From: Rhizobium indicum
GTDB lineage: Bacteria > Pseudomonadota > Alphaproteobacteria > Rhizobiales > Rhizobiaceae
Length of the DNA stretch: 64,000 nucleotides
Assembly: GCF_005862305.2 (NCBI RefSeq)
Contig: NZ_CP054021.1
Location: 2,418,001 to 2,482,000, forward strand
Direction: 5' to 3'
The stretch's first letter is position 1. Every line of letters begins with the position of its first letter. Of the stretch, positions 42,984 through 51,757 are shown piece by piece. The translations under genes were made by a program, and so were the position numbers. Under the pieces are notes generated by a model. The model did not search any database, had not been told where the DNA came from, and saw nothing but the letters and a program-made list of their open reading frames with translations.

Positions 42984-44495
42984 TCATGCGGCAATGCCGG
43001 CCATCATCAGGCCGAGGGTCTGTTCACCAGCATCGGGCGTCTTCTCGCCGACGACATGGCCGGCAAACATGACAAGGATACGGTCTGAAAGGGAGCGGAT
43101 TTCATCGAGTTCGACGGAGACGAGCAGGATCGCCTTGCCCGCATCACGCATTTCGATGATTCGGCGGTGGATGAATTCGATGGCGCCGATATCGACGCCG
43201 CGTGTGGGCTGGCCGATGATCAGCATCTTCGGATCGCGTTCGATCTCACGGGCAACGACGATCTTCTGCTGGTTGCCGCCGGAGAAATTCGCCGTCTTCA
43301 GCCGCGGGTTCGGCGGACGGATGTCGTATTTCTCGATCTTCTCCATCGCATCCTTGCGGATCGCTTCGAGATCGAGCAGCGGGCCTTTGCTGTAGGCCGG
43401 GCGGCGATGATAGCCGAGCACGGAATTTTCATATTCCTCGAATTTCAATACCAAACCCATATGGTGGCGGTCCTCTGGAATATGAGCGAGGCCGAGATCA
43501 CGCAGGCGGGCGGGATCGGCCTTGTCGATCGTCTGGCCGTCGAGAAGAATTTCACCGGAGGTCGGTTTTCGGATGCCGGCAATCGCCTCCAGCAATTCGG
43601 ACTGGCCATTGCCGGCCACACCGGCGATGCCGACGATCTCACCGGCGCGCACGTCGAAGGAGACATTGTCGACCATAGTGACGCCGCGATTGTCCTTGAC
43701 CGTGAGGTTGCGGACGGACAGCACGGCGGCTTGCGGGTTCGCCTCGCCCTTCTGCACACGCAGCAGCACGCGGCGGCCGACCATCAGCTCGGCGAGTTCC
43801 TCCACCGTCGTCTCCGACGTCTTGCGGGTCGCGACCATTTCGCCGCGGCGCATGACCGAGACCGTATCGGTGATTGCCATGATCTCGCGCAGCTTGTGGG
43901 TGATGAGGATGATCGTCTTGCCCTGATCGCGCAGTACCTTGAGGATGCGGAAAAGGTGATCGGCCTCGGCCGGCGTCAACACGCCCGTCGGCTCGTCGAG
44001 GATCAGGATCTCGGCGCCGCGATACATGGCTTTGAGGATTTCGACGCGTTGTTGCAGACCAACAGGTAGCTCTTCGATCAGCGCGTCCGGATCGACCTCG
44101 AGGCCATATTCCGTTTCCAGCCGCTTGAGCTCGGCACGGGCCGAGGCGACGCCCCTCGCCAGCAGCATGCCGCCTTCGGCGCCAAGCATGATGTTCTCGA
44201 GCACCGTGAAATTGTCGACCAGCATGAAATGCTGGTGCACCATGCCGATGCCGGTGGCGATCGCCGCCTGGCTGTCGCGGATAGTGACGGGATTGCCGTT
44301 GACCCGGATCTCGCCGCTATCGGCATGGTAGAAACCATAAATGATCGACATCAGGGTCGATTTGCCGGCGCCGTTTTCGCCGATGATGCCGTGGATCGTC
44401 CCCTTGGCAACGGTGAGGTTGATGTCCTTGTTGGCATGAACGGCACCGAATTTCTTGTCGATGCCGACAAGCTCGATAGCGGGCTTATCTGTCAC
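42984..44495 (-). CDS. nucleoside ABC transporter ATPase with two ATP-binding cassettes
   Basis: 503 residues from GTG 44495 with GGAG seven bases upstream; a TTG at 44507 is also in frame. The first cassette has IIGENGAGKSTLMSI and LPVGLQQRVEILKAMYRGAEILILDEPTGVL; the second has GVAGNGQSELLEAIAG and FSGGNQQKIVVAREIERDPKMLIIGQPTRGVDIGA. The second Walker A and Walker B are non-canonical (GNGQSE, IGQP), as is usual for RbsA/NupO-type proteins. It energises the two permeases. Confidence 0.93.
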   Translation of the reverse strand: MTDKPAIELVGIDKKFGAVHANKDINLTVAKGTIHGIIGENGAGKSTLMSIIYGFYHADSGEIRVNGNPVTIRDSQAAIATGIGMVHQHFMLVDNFTVLENIMLGAEGGMLLARGVASARAELKRLETEYGLEVDPDALIEELPVGLQQRVEILKAMYRGAEILILDEPTGVLTPAEADHLFRILKVLRDQGKTIILITHKLREIMAITDTVSVMRRGEMVATRKTSETTVEELAELMVGRRVLLRVQKGEANPQAAVLSVRNLTVKDNRGVTMVDNVSFDVRAGEIVGIAGVAGNGQSELLEAIAGIRKPTSGEILLDGQTIDKADPARLRDLGLAHIPEDRHHMGLVLKFEEYENSVLGYHRRPAYSKGPLLDLEAIRKDAMEKIEKYDIRPPNPRLKTANFSGGNQQKIVVAREIERDPKMLIIGQPTRGVDIGAIEFIHRRIIEMRDAGKAILLVSVELDEIRSLSDRILVMFAGHVVGEKTPDAGEQTLGLMMAGIAA

Positions 44496-44583
44496 TGCAG
44501 ACTCCAAATAAGAAAAGGGCGTATGGCGAAAATCCCCTCCGCCATACGCCCGATCTCAATCGTCGATCACATTCGGGCGCGGA

Positions 44584-45576
44584 TCACTTCGGGCAAGCGT
44601 TGTCCGAGGTGTAATCGTGAACCTTGACGGTTCCCGCGATGATGTCGGCCTTGGCCTTGTCGACGGCAGCCTGCATTTCCGGTGTGATCAGCGACTTGTT
44701 GTTGTCGTCGATCGCGGCGCCAACACCGTCTTCCTTGACGCCGAGCGCCTGGACGCCAGCGGTGAACTTGTCGTTCTTGGTGTCGTTGTAGGCATTGTAG
44801 ACAGCGAGGTCGACGCGCTTGACCATCGAGGTCAGGACCGAGCCCGGATGCAGATGGTTCTGGTTGGAGTCGACGCCGATCGACAGCTTCTTGTTGTCGG
44901 CGGCCGTCTGCAGAACGCCGAGACCGGTGGCACCGGCTGCCGCATAAACGACGTCAGCGCCTTGGTCGATCTGGTTCTTGGCCAGCTCGCCGCCGCGGAC
45001 CGGGTCGTTCCAGGCAGCGCCCGTCGTGCCGGTCATATTCTGGAACACTTCGATATCGGCCTTGACGGAGCGGGCGCCCTGCTCGTAGCCGCATTCGAAC
45101 TTGCGGATCAGCGGAATGTCCATGCCACCGACGAAGCCGACCTTGCCGGTCTTGGAGGCCATGCCGGCGAGAACGCCGACGAGGTAGGAGCCTTCTTCTT
45201 CCTTATAGACAACCGAGCGGACGTTCGGCTTGTCGACGACGGAGTCAACGATGATGAATTTGGTATCCGGGAATTCGGCTGCAACCTTCTCGATGGCCGA
45301 GGTCCAGGCGAAGGAAACGGCAACCACTGGATTGAAACCGCGGCTTGCAAAGTTGCGGATGGCCTGTTCGCCCTGAGTGTCGCCCGTCGGCTCGAAGTCG
45401 CGATAGGCAATGCCGGTCTCGGCCTTGAACTTCTCGGCACCGTTATAGGCCGCCTCGTTGAAGGACTTATCGAACTTCCCGCCGGTGCCGTAAACCAGCG
45501 CCGGCTTGACATCGGCGGCAAGCGCCGTCGTCGACATGGCAGCCACGGCAAAGAGAGTGAGAAGGGATTTTTTCAT
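44584..45576 (-). CDS. BMP-family nucleoside-binding protein of the ABC transporter
   Basis: 330 residues with a Sec signal peptide (LLTLFAVAAMSTTALAAD). The Med/BMP fold markers are GGKFDKSFNEAAYNGAEKF, GYEQGARSVKAD, VGFVGGMDIPLIRKFECGY and DSNQNHLHPGSVLTSMVKRVD. There is no lipobox, so it is a free periplasmic protein. The company of punA, cdd, deoA and deoC suggests purine and pyrimidine nucleosides as ligands. It is the first gene of the operon. Confidence 0.93.
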   Translation of the reverse strand: MKKSLLTLFAVAAMSTTALAADVKPALVYGTGGKFDKSFNEAAYNGAEKFKAETGIAYRDFEPTGDTQGEQAIRNFASRGFNPVVAVSFAWTSAIEKVAAEFPDTKFIIVDSVVDKPNVRSVVYKEEEGSYLVGVLAGMASKTGKVGFVGGMDIPLIRKFECGYEQGARSVKADIEVFQNMTGTTGAAWNDPVRGGELAKNQIDQGADVVYAAAGATGLGVLQTAADNKKLSIGVDSNQNHLHPGSVLTSMVKRVDLAVYNAYNDTKNDKFTAGVQALGVKEDGVGAAIDDNNKSLITPEMQAAVDKAKADIIAGTVKVHDYTSDNACPK

Positions 45577-45744
45577 TGTGCAGCCCTGTTGTTGCTATTC
45601 GTTAGGGGTCCTCCCGCAAGCCCTTTCCGGGCATGTCTGCGGAACCACCGACCTCCCCCCGGAGGCCTGGCTGCGTGCATCCTTGCATGGCTCACGGAAA
45701 AATTCACCAGAAATTTTTCAGGCGGTAAAGATTTGCAGCGATTG

Positions 45745-45776
45745 CCAAAAATCAGCTCTTCGGGACTGATTTTTGG
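45745..45776. terminator. perfect 11-base stem upstream of the BMP operon
   Basis: CCAAAAATCAG and CTGATTTTTGG flank a 10-base loop. It lies in the 316-base gap between the small membrane-protein gene and the BMP gene, both on the minus strand, about 120 bases after the former ends. It may be its terminator, although the T-run is inside the stem. A second GC-rich hairpin (GCCTCC/GGAGGT) lies closer to the BMP gene. I see no gene in the gap. Confidence 0.55.
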
Positions 45777-45892
45777 ACATTCTCTCCCTCAGAATGCGGA
45801 TTTTCTAGCCAGTCCGGCGGTAAATACCGAGGTCGAAGAGCGGGCGACGCCACAGGGATTTCTCGCCGGATCGCGCCGGCAAAACCACCTTG

Positions 45893-46210
45893 CTATGCAG
45901 TAAAGCGACCGGCTACCGGCGGCTTCTTGTAGCCGATCATCCACAGAAGCAGCGCGATCACCAGGAAAACGGCAAAGGCCGGCTGGAGCATCAGCCACTG
46001 GAAGATGAGAGTGTAGAAACGCGGGTGGATATAATAGGAAAGGGAGGATTGCAGCGACGTCAGCGTTGTCGGGCTGACATCCTGCCAGGCATCGGAGATC
46101 GGCGTCATCACCACGGAGGACGCCGCAACCGATTGGATCGAATCGATGGTCCCGGCAATAACGGCCGCCGCAAGCGCGACAAGACTCGCCAGACGCAACA
46201 GGAAACGCAT
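45893..46210 (-). CDS. small inner-membrane protein of unknown function
   Basis: 105 residues from ATG 46210, preceded by GGAGG. It has an N-terminal hydrophobic helix (LLRLASLVALAAAVIAGT) and a second near the C-terminus (AFAVFLVIALLLWMIGY), with a periplasmic loop of about 45 residues between. A basic tail KKPP follows. I recognise no family. It is likely an inner-membrane hairpin protein. It lies downstream of a divergent region before the tRNA gene. Confidence 0.72.
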   Translation of the reverse strand: MRFLLRLASLVALAAAVIAGTIDSIQSVAASSVVMTPISDAWQDVSPTTLTSLQSSLSYYIHPRFYTLIFQWLMLQPAFAVFLVIALLLWMIGYKKPPVAGRFTA

Positions 46211-46438
46211 CAATTCCTCCGACGCTCGATATGCCGGACAATTCCGGCCGGCCGCGCCATTCTCCACCTTAGAGAATTACATAGTCATCGATGAGGTGAA
46301 GCACAATGGAGTGGCCGAGGCGAGTTTTATCGCAAGAAGTCAAAAAACTGTTAGATTTCGGTTGATCGGCAAAAATTCATCGGTATATATCGCGCCGTTC
46401 CGACGATTTGCTCCTATCCGGGCGCGAACGCCAAAAAA

Positions 46439-46528
46439 GGACAGGTGGCCGAGTGGTTTAAGGCGCACGCCTGGAACGCGTGTGTACGTGAAAGCGTACC
46501 GTGGGTTCGAATCCCACCCTGTCCGCCA
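46439..46528 (+). tRNA. tRNA-Ser (GGA anticodon)
   Basis: 90 nucleotides. The acceptor stem pairs GGACAGG with CCTGTCC, and the discriminator G is followed by an encoded CCA. The D arm starts TGGCCGAGTGG, the anticodon loop is CTGGAAC with anticodon GGA, the long variable arm is typical of class-II serine tRNA, and the T loop is GGTTCGAATCC. It reads UCC and UCU serine codons. Confidence 0.96.
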
Positions 46529-46631
46529 TATCCCTCGTTTTTCAATATTGATTCAAACCGTATCGAGAGCGGGACGCGGAAGCGTTTATGGCGGCACGCT
46601 TCGATAGAACAAGCTGGTCGTCCGCATATTC

Positions 46632-47108
46632 TCAAACTCGCTGAAGCAGGGCGCGTCCAATCGGCTTCGGGTTCTCGCTGCGCAACACCAGAGATGTCGT
46701 CACGGCCCCGAAACGCGCGATCGTGTCCACGATCGTTTCCAGCTCTCCCGGCGACGGAAGCAGCACCTTCAAAAGAAAACAGTCCTCTCCGGTGAGGCGG
46801 AATACTTCCATGACCTGCGGCATCTCCGCGAACTGTTTTAGACAGGATTTGATATGCTCATGCGTCGTGCGCAAGCGAAGCACAGCCGTCATTCCAATTC
46901 CCAAAGCGGTGGGGTCGATGCGGGCGGCGTAACCGACAATGATGCCGCGGTCTTCCAGCCGCTTGACCCGTTCCGATGCTGCCGGCTGAGAGAGCCCGAC
47001 CCGCCGACCGAGTTCGGAAATTGCAATGCGTCCATTTTCCTGCATCGCTTCGATAATGGCGATATCGGTTGGATCGAGCAGTACCCGATTGTTTTCCTGA
47101 AAAGCCAT
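46632..47108 (-). CDS. Lrp/AsnC-family transcriptional regulator
   Basis: 158 residues. The helix-turn-helix covers [33 protein letters not shown] (about 28-62), followed by the RAM-type ligand-binding domain ([42 protein letters not shown]). Such proteins often sense amino acids and control a divergent neighbour. Its start is 110 bases from that of the hydrolase gene in the opposite direction, and a perfect 21-base dyad lies between them. Confidence 0.93.
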   Translation of the reverse strand: MAFQENNRVLLDPTDIAIIEAMQENGRIAISELGRRVGLSQPAASERVKRLEDRGIIVGYAARIDPTALGIGMTAVLRLRTTHEHIKSCLKQFAEMPQVMEVFRLTGEDCFLLKVLLPSPGELETIVDTIARFGAVTTSLVLRSENPKPIGRALLQRV

Positions 47109-47171
47109 GGGATCACCTTGAAATCATCGGAAAGAGACGCGGTTTTCCGATGATCATTCATTCCGAAGCAA

Positions 47172-47192
47172 ATGAAAATGCATCATTTTCAT
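47172..47192. promoter_or_regulatory. perfect dyad between divergent Lrp-type and hydrolase genes
   Basis: ATGAAAATG and CATTTTCAT form perfect 9-base arms around CAT. It is AT-rich, lies 64 bases from the Lrp-family start and 26 bases before the hydrolase start. Lrp/AsnC proteins bind AT-rich imperfect palindromes, so this is a good candidate operator for the adjacent regulator. Confidence 0.6.
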
Positions 47193-47218
47193 CTGCGCGG
47201 ATGATCAGAGGAAAAGAC

Positions 47219-47770
47219 ATGGAGGACATCATCATATTGCCGGGGATTGGCGGTTCGGGCGAGGCTCATTGGCAAACACGCTGGGAAAGGTCGAGCCCGG
47301 ACATGCGGCGTTTCCAACCGGCCAATTGGGAAAAGCCCGATCTGGCGGACTGGATTTCAGCCCTGGAGCGCGCCGTCGGCGCATCGGCAACCCCTCCCCT
47401 GCTGGTCGCCCACAGCCTTGCCTGTCTGCTGGTCGCTCATTGGCAGCAGGTTTCTTCGCTTGCCGTTGCCGGAGCGTTTCTAGTCGCGGTCCCGGATCCG
47501 CAGTCCGCGTCATTCCCTGAGGAGGCGGCCGGATTCGCCGATCCGCCGTCGCAAAAGATGCGCTTCCCCACTCTGATCATCGCAAGCGCCGATGATCCTT
47601 TCGGCACGCTCGACCATGCCCATGCGCGAGCAGATCTGTGGGGCAGCGGCCTTGTCGCTATCGGTCCTTTCGGCCATATTAACGGGCAAAGCGGCCTTGA
47701 AGACTGGGGCCAGGGAAAGGCCTTGCTGACGGCGTTTTCCGCCGGATTGGCAAAATCTGATCGGACTTAA
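47219..47770 (+). CDS. small alpha/beta hydrolase, RBBP9/YdeN type
   Basis: 183 residues from ATG 47219 with AGAGGAAA upstream. It opens with IIILPGIGGSGEAHWQTRWE, then FQPANWEKPDLADWISALE, the family pattern. The catalytic triad is the serine of VAHSLACLL, the aspartate of ASADDPFG, and the histidine of GPFGHINGQSGLEDWG. Members are small serine hydrolases with unclear substrates. The divergent Lrp-type regulator probably controls it. Confidence 0.88.
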   Translation: MEDIIILPGIGGSGEAHWQTRWERSSPDMRRFQPANWEKPDLADWISALERAVGASATPPLLVAHSLACLLVAHWQQVSSLAVAGAFLVAVPDPQSASFPEEAAGFADPPSQKMRFPTLIIASADDPFGTLDHAHARADLWGSGLVAIGPFGHINGQSGLEDWGQGKALLTAFSAGLAKSDRT

Positions 47771-48015
47771 TCTTGTTTTCGAGTTCACGATCAAATGGCT
47801 CAAACGGGCCTTTGCCTGTGCTGGATGCGTCGAGACGGAGCAACGAAATGCTCCGCTCGCAAGCGTGCGTTCGAGGCTCATCGAGCCTGTCTTTTCCGAC
47901 CGCGCGGCGAGATTTAAAGCGCCCAAAGATTCCTGAATTTTTACCATGCGGCTTCACCGCGTCTTTGCACGTTTGGGTTTACCGTCTGCAAAATTAAAAA
48001 ACAGAGGTAAAACAG

Positions 48016-48225
48016 GTGCAAGAACTTTCGGTAAAGTCGAAGATCATCAAATCCGTCTATTTCAGCCAGGACGACGGACGGCTACGGATTTGTTTCAAGA
48101 ATGGCGAGGAACGTCTATTTGCAGGCGTTCCCTCCTCGGAAGTGCACGCGATGACGGTGGCGCCGTCTCCCGGCCATTATTATCTCGACCGGATCAGAAC
48201 CCGGTTTCGCAGATTGGCAGCCTGA
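48016..48225 (+). CDS. KTSC-domain small protein
   Basis: 69 residues from GTG 48016, with AGAGG upstream. The sequence KSKIIKSVYFSQDDGRLRICFKNGEERLFAGVPSSEVHAMTVAPSPGHYYLDRIRTRF has the beta-rich pattern of KTSC domains (S-V-x-Y and G-x-x-Y/F-x-x-V-P, then APS.G..y...I). The 3 cysteine-type final residue of the KTSC motif is not evident, as one expects for a variant. The function of the family is uncertain; some members appear near RNA- or phage-related proteins. Confidence 0.75.
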   Translation: MQELSVKSKIIKSVYFSQDDGRLRICFKNGEERLFAGVPSSEVHAMTVAPSPGHYYLDRIRTRFRRLAA

Positions 48226-48639
48226 AAAACCCGAAGGATAGCTTGTGCGAAATCGGGACGAGGCCGGTGGATATTAACCGGCTGTAAGCCCTCGATATCA
48301 TCTGGGTTGGATCGCCCCTGCCGGAAAGCGCCAACGTGTCGGCGCTGCCGGCCTGTTCAAGGTCGGCCAGCCGGGAGGCTCGGCGGCGGACCCCAGCCAG
48401 GAAGTCGAGCCTCCCCGTCACGGGTGCTCGTTGAGCTTAGTGGCGAAACACATGAGCGGCTTTCGGACGCCGCTACGCCCCTGCTGCCTGATTGAGATGT
48501 CCCCGGGCCGTTACGACCAATCATCCCCTAGGCTAGCGAATAGGGGCTAATCCTGTGAAAAACCCAAATTATCGCATCCGGACTCGACAATGCTTTATTA
48601 GAATGATTGCATAAATCGGGATAAAGACGGGGGGTAACG
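48226..48639. other. 414-base stretch without a recognised gene
   Basis: No convincing open frame is seen here. The stretch contains several stem-loops: AGCGCC/GGCGCT (48327-48346), AGCGGC/GCCGCT (48455-48474) and CCCCTA/TAGGGG (48525-48546), plus a CCCGTCACGGG dyad. It could encode a structured RNA, but it has no hallmark of the SRP, tmRNA, RNase P or 6S RNAs that I can verify. Confidence 0.4.
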
Positions 48640-48879
48640 ATGTTCGAGAATCTGCTTGAGATGCAGGAGCGTGGCGCACGGGACCGTGCGCGTGGCCGCA
48701 GTCTGGCCGACAATCCGATGTCGAAGCCGGATATCCTGCCGATCGCCGACTTCCAGGAGTGGTACTCGATGTTCGACGCCTGGCGCTTCGGTTGGTCGAT
48801 CGAGGATGCGATGGCGGGGCACATCAATATGCCCCGGGACAGCGGCACATTGGCCCAGACCTACACCAGAACGGTCTGA
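48640..48879 (+). CDS. 79-residue protein of unknown function
   Basis: 79 residues, ATG 48640, with GGGGG upstream at 48630-48635. It is acidic/basic mixed, with [19 protein letters not shown] and then [21 protein letters not shown]. The GRSLADNP turn and W..GW spacing weakly recall ribosome modulation factor-like proteins, but the match is not strong enough to assign. It is soluble, without a signal peptide. Its 3' end overlaps that of pncB by 19 bases in opposite orientation. Confidence 0.7.
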   Translation: MFENLLEMQERGARDRARGRSLADNPMSKPDILPIADFQEWYSMFDAWRFGWSIEDAMAGHINMPRDSGTLAQTYTRTV

Positions 48880-50165
48880 TCGATCCTGTCCTCGGCGCCG
48901 AAGAATTTCAGGTAGCGTTCGACCTCGGCCGGGTCGCCGGTCGCCTTCTGCGGGTTGTCGGAGAGCTTCACCGCCGGACGACCGTTGGCGTCGCTGACCT
49001 TGCAGACGACGGAGATCGGGTTGAGGCCGGAGATCTCGATCGGCGCGCAGCCGGAAAAATCGTTCGTCAGGTTCGTGCCCCAACCGAAGCTCATGCGCAC
49101 GCGGCCTTCGAAATGCCGGTAGGTATCGATGATGGCGTCGACATCGAGACCGTCGGAGAAGATCAGCAGCTTCTGGCGCGGATCGCGGCCCATCTTCTTC
49201 CACCAGTCGATAATCTTCTCGCCGCCTTCGATTGGCGGGGCACTGTCCGGGCGGAAGCCGGTCCAGTCGGCGACCCATTCCGGTGCGTCGCGCAGGAAGG
49301 CGGCGGTGCCGAAGGCATCCGGCAGGACGATCAGCAGGTTGCCGCCATAGAGCTTGTTCCAGTCGCGCAGGATCTTGTAGGGCGCGTTGCGCAGTTGCTC
49401 GTCGGTTTCGGCAAGGGCGGCGGCCACCATCGGCAGCTCGTGAGCATTGGTGCCGACGGCCTCGAGATCGGAATCCATCGCCAGCAATACGTTGCTGGTA
49501 CCGGCAAAGGCCGGGCCGATGCCTTCCTTCAGCGCCTCGACGCACCAGCGCTGCCAGAGGAAACTGTGGCGGCGGCGGGTGCCGAAATCGGAGATACGTA
49601 GGCCCGGCAATTCCTTCAGCCGTTCGACCTTCGACCACATCTTCGCCTTGGCCCGGGCATAGAGTACATCGAGGGTGAAGGGACCGAGCGCCTTCATCGC
49701 CGAGCGCGACCGCAGCTCGTTGACGATGGCAAGCGCCGGGATCTCCCACATGGTGGTTTCTTTCCACGATCCGTGGAAATCCAGCACATATTGCCCGTCC
49801 TTCTTCGACAGCTCGTATTCGGGCAGCTGGAAATTGGAAAGCCAGGCAAGGAATTCCGGCTCGAAGATCTGGGCGCGGCCGTAGAAGCTGTTACCCGCAA
49901 GCCAGATCATCTCCTTCTTAGAGAGTCTCAGCGTGCGGGCATGATCGAGCTGCTCGCGCAATTCGCCTTCGTCGAGCTCATCGGCGAGACGCACGCGCTT
50001 GGTGCGGTTAATCAGGGTGAAGGACGCGTTCACGTCAGGATAGAGCTTCCAGATCATCTGCAGCATCAAAAGCTTGTAGAAGTCGGTATCGATCAGACTG
50101 CGGATGATCGGATCGAGTTTCCAGGCGTGATTGTAGACGCGTCTTGCGATATCGGTCCTGGCCAT
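48861..50165 (-). CDS. pncB: nicotinate phosphoribosyltransferase
   Basis: 434 residues from ATG 50165 with GGGAG upstream; a longer frame opens at 50240 without support. Family motifs: [45 protein letters not shown] sequence ([15 protein letters not shown]), [28 protein letters not shown] and the PRPP-region [24 protein letters not shown]. It makes nicotinate mononucleotide for NAD salvage. Convergent overlap with the preceding small gene. Confidence 0.95.
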   Translation of the reverse strand: MARTDIARRVYNHAWKLDPIIRSLIDTDFYKLLMLQMIWKLYPDVNASFTLINRTKRVRLADELDEGELREQLDHARTLRLSKKEMIWLAGNSFYGRAQIFEPEFLAWLSNFQLPEYELSKKDGQYVLDFHGSWKETTMWEIPALAIVNELRSRSAMKALGPFTLDVLYARAKAKMWSKVERLKELPGLRISDFGTRRRHSFLWQRWCVEALKEGIGPAFAGTSNVLLAMDSDLEAVGTNAHELPMVAAALAETDEQLRNAPYKILRDWNKLYGGNLLIVLPDAFGTAAFLRDAPEWVADWTGFRPDSAPPIEGGEKIIDWWKKMGRDPRQKLLIFSDGLDVDAIIDTYRHFEGRVRMSFGWGTNLTNDFSGCAPIEISGLNPISVVCKVSDANGRPAVKLSDNPQKATGDPAEVERYLKFFGAEDRIDQTVLV

Positions 50166-50352
50166 CAAACTCCCGCCCCTGTCCACTCCGGTCAGGTGCT
50201 GCCAAATTCCCGGGTACTGCCAAGTTCCCAGCCGGCGCACAAATCCGGCTCGTGCGCCTTCTTATCGAAAAATCAGCAGACAAAGTCCAGACAAAACAAT
50301 AAACGTCCTGCAGCAGTGGCGCGGCGGGACGTGAACATGATTTTGCTCACGT

Positions 50353-50697
50353 TTACTGGGCTGGCGTTGCGGGCGCCACATTCGGAGCAGCCGGCGTGGT
50401 GTTCGGCGTTTCGGTTGGAACGGCAGTACCGTTCTGTAGCGCCGGCGCGGGGGCCGGAGCAGGCTGCTGCGACTGAAGCTGCTGGCCTGGCTGCTGCGGT
50501 GCCACCTCGTTCGCCTCGCGGTTGCCCCAAATCTCGACCGGTATCCAAACCACGAAGGCAAGCACCAGCGCGACGATCAGCACCGTCAGGATGCGATAAC
50601 CCGTGCGTCCCTGCCTTGCCTTCACGGGCGGGATCAGCTCTTCCTTGTGAAGCTTGCCATCCGACTTTTCCCAGCGTGTTTCGGTCTGATGCGCCAT
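50353..50697 (-). CDS. single-pass membrane protein with Pro/Gln-rich tail
   Basis: 114 residues; AAGGAG precedes two ATGs and suits the second (50697) best. A polar N-terminus of about 35 residues leads to one membrane helix (ILTVLIVALVLAFVVWIPV), then a long low-complexity tail rich in Pro, Gln, Ala and Thr (about 63-114). The tail should be periplasmic. I recognise no family and can see no domain beyond this. Confidence 0.68.
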   Translation of the reverse strand: MAHQTETRWEKSDGKLHKEELIPPVKARQGRTGYRILTVLIVALVLAFVVWIPVEIWGNREANEVAPQQPGQQLQSQQPAPAPAPALQNGTAVPTETPNTTPAAPNVAPATPAQ

Positions 50698-50789
50698 CAT
50701 CGTCTCCTTCCGCTGTCCTTAACGGGCCAATCCGGCCGCGAAGAATATCCGCAGAAGAAACGGGTGGCAGTCTGGAAGGTTCCGAAAGC

Positions 50790-51749
50790 TCAATAGCCGG
50801 CGGCGCGGTCGACCACGAATTGCAGCGGCTCGCCGCGCTCGAAACGGCCGATCTGCGTCTCGACATGACGGAACAGCGCGTTTTCTTCGGAGACGGCCGC
50901 GTCGTGCGGCGTGAGGAAGACGTTCCGTAATTCCCACAGCGGGTGGTCTGATGCAAGCGGCTCCGCCTCGAAGACATCGAGGGAAGCCCCGCCGAGAGTG
51001 CCGTCACGAATGGCGGAGACGATATCGGCCTCGACCTGGCTCTTGCCGCGGCCGGCATTGATGAAGACCGGCTGCCCGAGCGCGCCGTTGCGGCGCAGCT
51101 TCGCAAACAGCCCGGCGTCATAGAAGCCTGATGTTTCAGGCGTCAGCGGCAGCAGGCCGACGAGGATGTCGGTCCTTGCGAGGAAATTATCCAACTCGCT
51201 GGCATCGAAGGTTTCGACGCCATCGATCTGCTTGCGGCTGCGTGACCAGCCGATGACGTTGAACCCCATCACTCTCAGCTTGGCGACCGCATCCTGCCCG
51301 AGAATGCCAAGACCCATGACGCCGACCGTCACCTCTGCCGCCTCTGGCGCGATCAGCTTGGCCCACTCACGCTGCCGCTGATGGCTGTCATGGGCGTATT
51401 GGCCGCGCAGATGCATCAGGCATTGCATGACCACCCATTCGCTCATGCGCGTCGTCAGGCTGCGGTCGACGAAGCGGACGATCGGGATCTCGGGCAGATC
51501 GGCCATGCCGATGATGTGGTCGACGCCGGCGCCGCCGGAGAAGATCACTTTCAGGTTCGGCGCCCGTTTGAAGAGATCGGCATCCGGTTTCCAGAGAAGC
51601 GCGTATTCGACCGCTTGGAGATCGCGTGCCCGATTGCCCGGATCGGCGAGGTTGATGCTGCCGCGGTCGGCAAAGGCGGTCTTCAGCACGCGGGCGACGC
51701 CTTCGGGATTGAACTTGATGTCGACGAGAATGGGAGGACGGGCGGACAT
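50790..51749 (-). CDS. ghrA: D-2-hydroxyacid dehydrogenase (glyoxylate/hydroxypyruvate reductase-like)
   Basis: 319 residues. The Rossmann motif VGVMGLGILGQDAV with the basic residue for NADP (WSRSRKQ) is followed by the catalytic residues: Arg in INAGRGKSQVE, Glu in DVFEAEPLASDHPLWE, and His in FLTPHDAA. The gene arrangement and the PLWELRNVFLTPH form match GhrA-type reductases that act on glyoxylate and hydroxypyruvate. The symbol is a subfamily assignment. It ends nine bases after the yejF stop in the same direction, so it may be cotranscribed. Confidence 0.82.
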   Translation of the reverse strand: MSARPPILVDIKFNPEGVARVLKTAFADRGSINLADPGNRARDLQAVEYALLWKPDADLFKRAPNLKVIFSGGAGVDHIIGMADLPEIPIVRFVDRSLTTRMSEWVVMQCLMHLRGQYAHDSHQRQREWAKLIAPEAAEVTVGVMGLGILGQDAVAKLRVMGFNVIGWSRSRKQIDGVETFDASELDNFLARTDILVGLLPLTPETSGFYDAGLFAKLRRNGALGQPVFINAGRGKSQVEADIVSAIRDGTLGGASLDVFEAEPLASDHPLWELRNVFLTPHDAAVSEENALFRHVETQIGRFERGEPLQFVVDRAAGY

Positions 51750-51757
51750 GATCTTCT

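Noticed and set aside
45577..45892. Possible riboswitch before the BMP nucleoside operon
   Set aside because: I looked for a purine-riboswitch-like core but found only simple hairpins, so only the stem at 45745-45776 is listed.
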